From a bacterium (GTDB lineage Bacteria; UBP6; JAFGXH01): DNA of 7,556 bases. Location: contig JAMOQH010000146.1 in NCBI GenBank assembly GCA_027064085.1, positions 1 to 7,556 on the forward strand, written 5' to 3'. Below are positions 5,099 to 7,556 of the stretch, piece by piece. Below the pieces are notes generated by a model. That model worked only from the letters and a program-made list of their open reading frames with translations, had not been told where the DNA came from and did not search any database. The position numbers were made by a program, and so were the translations under genes. Every line of letters starts with the position of its first letter. The first letter of the stretch is position 1.

Positions 5099-7556
5099 CT
5101 ACGCCTCAATAATATACTTATACATCTTCTCATCAATAACATCTTTCATGATAAAAAACACTTCAACAATAGGAAACTCTTTTCCTTTTGCATCTTTAAT
5201 TCTTGTTTGATGAAAGTTTTCAGAAATAGCATCTAAGTCACCAACATAAAAAAATTCTTCTTCTTTTTTTCCTTTTCTTATGAATAAGGGAAGTCTTAAT
5301 TTATTAGACATAATAGCTGAAACATCTGGACTATTTAGAGTTCTTTTTGATTTTGACATCCATTTGAAGCTCGTTCTATCAATAAATCCATCATTATACT
5401 TTGTTGTTTCGGAAATGTCAGTTGCTTTGTGATAATTTATGAAAATAGGACAATTACCTTTATCTAAATTAACTTTATAGCCACCAATATTTATTCCCAC
5501 TTCATTTAAATCCCAATTCAAAATTCTTAATATGTTTTTTCTTGAATACTTTTCATATAATTGAAATCCATCTCTCTCAAGATTTGGGTTATAATTTTGA
5601 TTAAAAACCCTTTCTGAATAATATAAAGTATCAAGTAGATACTCTTTAAATTTTGAAACCTTTAAATGTTCTAAAAAGTCGTTTTCTATTTTAAATATAT
5701 CATTTTCATATTTAACAGTATTAAAACCATATATTTCATTAACAGTTTTTAATTTTTTGTTTTTCTTTTCTGTAATAAATTCAAAATTTAGATTTTTAAG
5801 TATTGAAGTGATTTTTAGTTCATAAAGTTCTTTTTTATATTCTTTTAATTTTGATTCTAATTTATTTTTTGTTATTTGTTTATTTTTGATTAATTCTTTT
5901 AAAACTAAAATTTCTTCTATTCTCTTTCCATCTAAAATATTTTCTGAAAATAATTCTAATATTTTTTTTCTATCTTCATTTAGTTTATATTTTTCTTCTT
6001 TAATAAGATATAAAAAATTATAATATGATTTACTATAATCAACATATGATTTAGGGTTTCTTGAGTCATAATTGAGAAAATCTATCATTTTAGGCTTATA
6101 ACCTAATTTAAATTTTAATAATTTATAATCATCAATTAAATCTTTTTTAGTTTTTAAGTTAGAATTATCTAATGCCTTAAATATTCTATCTTTTGAGATT
6201 TTATCAAAGTTGATACTTGAACTTCCTGGAATATAACTACTCCCATTTATTAAAAGCTTTCTAATCTTTTCTTTATCATAACTTCTATCTCCAAATAAGG
6301 CAATTGGAATTAAATAGTTATTTTGATAATTTCCAATAAAGTCAATTACAGTTAAATAGTCTTTACCTACAACTTTTCTTAAACCTCTACCTAATTGTTG
6401 AATAAAAATAATTGCAGATTGAGTTGGTCTTAGCATAATAACTTGGTTTATTTTAGGAATATCAATTCCTTCATTAAAAATATCAACAGTTAAAATATAA
6501 TCAAGTTTATTATCTTCTAGTTTTTTAATTGCATCTTTTCTTTCAGCCTCAAAGTTTTCACCACTTAAGCTAACAGTTTTTAAACCTAAATTATTAAGTT
6601 TACTAGATAACTTTTTCGCTTCTTCATTTCTACTACAAAATATTAAACCTCTAGTTTCACCATCATCAGTGCCATAAGTTTCTATGGCTTTTAATATATG
6701 ATTAACTCTATCATCTGATGTTAGAATTTTAAAGTCACTAAGCTTATCAATACTTTCATTATCAATAATTAAATCACTTATTCCATAATAGTGGAATGGT
6801 ACAAGCATCTCTTCTTCAAGAGCTCTATTTAATCTTATTTCATAAGCAATATTATGGTCAAACTCTTTAAAGATATCATTTCCGTCTGTTCTTTCTGGAG
6901 TAGCGGTCATTCCTAATAAAAATTTAGGACTAAAATAATTTAAAATCTTTTGATATGTTTTTGCACTTACTCTATGGGTTTCATCGATTACAATATAATC
7001 AAAATGTTTTTTTGCAAATTTTTCTAAGTTTTTATCTTTAGAAATTGTTTGTATAGTTGAAAATATAAAGTCTTTATCATGTTCTTTATCATTTCCAGAG
7101 TAAAAACCCATACTTACTTTACCTTTAAAGATGTTTTTATAACTTTCCATTGCCGCTTCAGCAATATTTCGCCTATGAACAACAAATAAAAGTTTTTTTG
7201 CATTAAAGTTTTTTGCATCAAATGCTGATAAATATGTTTTACCTGTTCCTGTTGCTGATATTAAAAGAGCTTTATTTTTACCTTCTAATCTAAGTTTTCT
7301 TAGGTTGCCTAAAGCTTCTTCTTGCATTTTATTAGGTGAAATTTTTCTTAATTTATCAACTTCTTTATTTTCCTCTATTTTTTTGTATTTCCTCTTTTGG
7401 TATATTTCTTCATAAGCCTTAATAAAAGTTTCATCTACTTCAATAGCTCTTTCAAATTCTTTTTCTGCATCTTTAAAAACCTCTTCTACAATACTAGAAT
7501 TTTCTGTTGCAGAAACCATTAAATTCCACTCTTTATTAACAGAAAGAGCACTTGCT
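5099..7556 (-). CDS. SF2 DEAD/DEAH helicase with DUF3427 C-terminal domain and the end of a PLD nuclease domain (5' partial)
   Basis: The frame is open to the right edge. The ATG at 7519 is very probably internal: the 12 codons before it read ASALSVNKEWNL with no stop, and SALxxNxEWN is the close of the PLD nuclease domain, as in the downstream paralogue (TALTYGIEWN). No clear Shine-Dalgarno precedes that ATG at normal spacing. Numbered from that Met, the helicase motifs are Walker A ATGTGKT 89-95, DETH 179-182, TATP 205-208, FNEGIDIP 348-355 and QQLGRGLR 374-381. A Lys/Glu-rich, probably helical region follows at about 505-620. Residues about 650-800 match DUF3427 (LYEKYSRKNILRILNW, CPIFINYHK, TSFKWMSKSKRT, FFYVGDL). 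DUF3427 has no firmly assigned activity; it may recognise a nucleic-acid feature. The complete protein probably exceeds 900 residues. All visible motifs are intact. Defence function is an inference from the domain architecture. Confidence 0.92.
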   Translation of the reverse strand, partial: ASALSVNKEWNLMVSATENSSIVEEVFKDAEKEFERAIEVDETFIKAYEEIYQKRKYKKIEENKEVDKLRKISPNKMQEEALGNLRKLRLEGKNKALLISATGTGKTYLSAFDAKNFNAKKLLFVVHRRNIAEAAMESYKNIFKGKVSMGFYSGNDKEHDKDFIFSTIQTISKDKNLEKFAKKHFDYIVIDETHRVSAKTYQKILNYFSPKFLLGMTATPERTDGNDIFKEFDHNIAYEIRLNRALEEEMLVPFHYYGISDLIIDNESIDKLSDFKILTSDDRVNHILKAIETYGTDDGETRGLIFCSRNEEAKKLSSKLNNLGLKTVSLSGENFEAERKDAIKKLEDNKLDYILTVDIFNEGIDIPKINQVIMLRPTQSAIIFIQQLGRGLRKVVGKDYLTVIDFIGNYQNNYLIPIALFGDRSYDKEKIRKLLINGSSYIPGSSSINFDKISKDRIFKALDNSNLKTKKDLIDDYKLLKFKLGYKPKMIDFLNYDSRNPKSYVDYSKSYYNFLYLIKEEKYKLNEDRKKILELFSENILDGKRIEEILVLKELIKNKQITKNKLESKLKEYKKELYELKITSILKNLNFEFITEKKNKKLKTVNEIYGFNTVKYENDIFKIENDFLEHLKVSKFKEYLLDTLYYSERVFNQNYNPNLERDGFQLYEKYSRKNILRILNWDLNEVGINIGGYKVNLDKGNCPIFINYHKATDISETTKYNDGFIDRTSFKWMSKSKRTLNSPDVSAIMSNKLRLPLFIRKGKKEEEFFYVGDLDAISENFHQTRIKDAKGKEFPIVEVFFIMKDVIDEKMYKYIIEA

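Noticed and set aside
2432-7556. Assignment to the Mokosh defence system (helicase plus PLD nuclease)
   Set aside because: Mokosh uses an SF1 RNA helicase of a different architecture, with the PLD domain arranged differently. Here the helicases are SF2 ResIII-like with N-terminal PLD domains.

Overview
The window is strongly AT-rich, apart from one conspicuous GC-rich hairpin near 5051-5088. It comes from a low-GC bacterium with ordinary Shine-Dalgarno sites (AAGGAG, AAGGA) and sigma70-like promoters. I cannot name the genus. The tail of a + strand gene at the left edge looks like a Cys-containing C-terminal sorting signal, which would favour a Gram-negative-type envelope, but this is weak evidence.

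Layout, left to right: (1) 1-126, + strand, the last 41 codons of a protein running in from the left; it converges on (2) 134-2191, - strand, a U32-family protein of the RlhA/YdcP type (Fe-S RNA hydroxylase family, often labelled 'peptidase'). (3) 2192-2431 is a spacer with a good promoter for the U32 gene, an inverted repeat in its leader, overlapping hairpins, and a possible remnant of another reading frame. (4) 2432-4798, - strand, a complete 788-residue fusion of an N-terminal phospholipase-D-type (HKD) nuclease to an SF2 helicase. (5) 4799-5098 is a 300-base spacer with a promoter and Shine-Dalgarno for gene 4 and a crowded set of inverted repeats. (6) 5099-7556, - strand, a second, paralogous SF2 helicase with a DUF3427-type C-terminal domain. 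It runs off the right edge: the frame is open to base 7556 and the residues before the first Met are the end of a PLD nuclease domain.

How they may work together: genes 4 and 6 are tandem paralogues with the same nuclease-helicase core and different C-terminal modules. Such HKD-nuclease/helicase fusions are common in bacterial defence and restriction neighbourhoods, so a nucleic-acid-directed defence role is the leading inference, but nothing in the window proves it. The hairpins after gene 6 and the promoter before gene 4 suggest separate transcription. The U32 gene appears to be an independent housekeeping RNA-modification gene with its own promoter.
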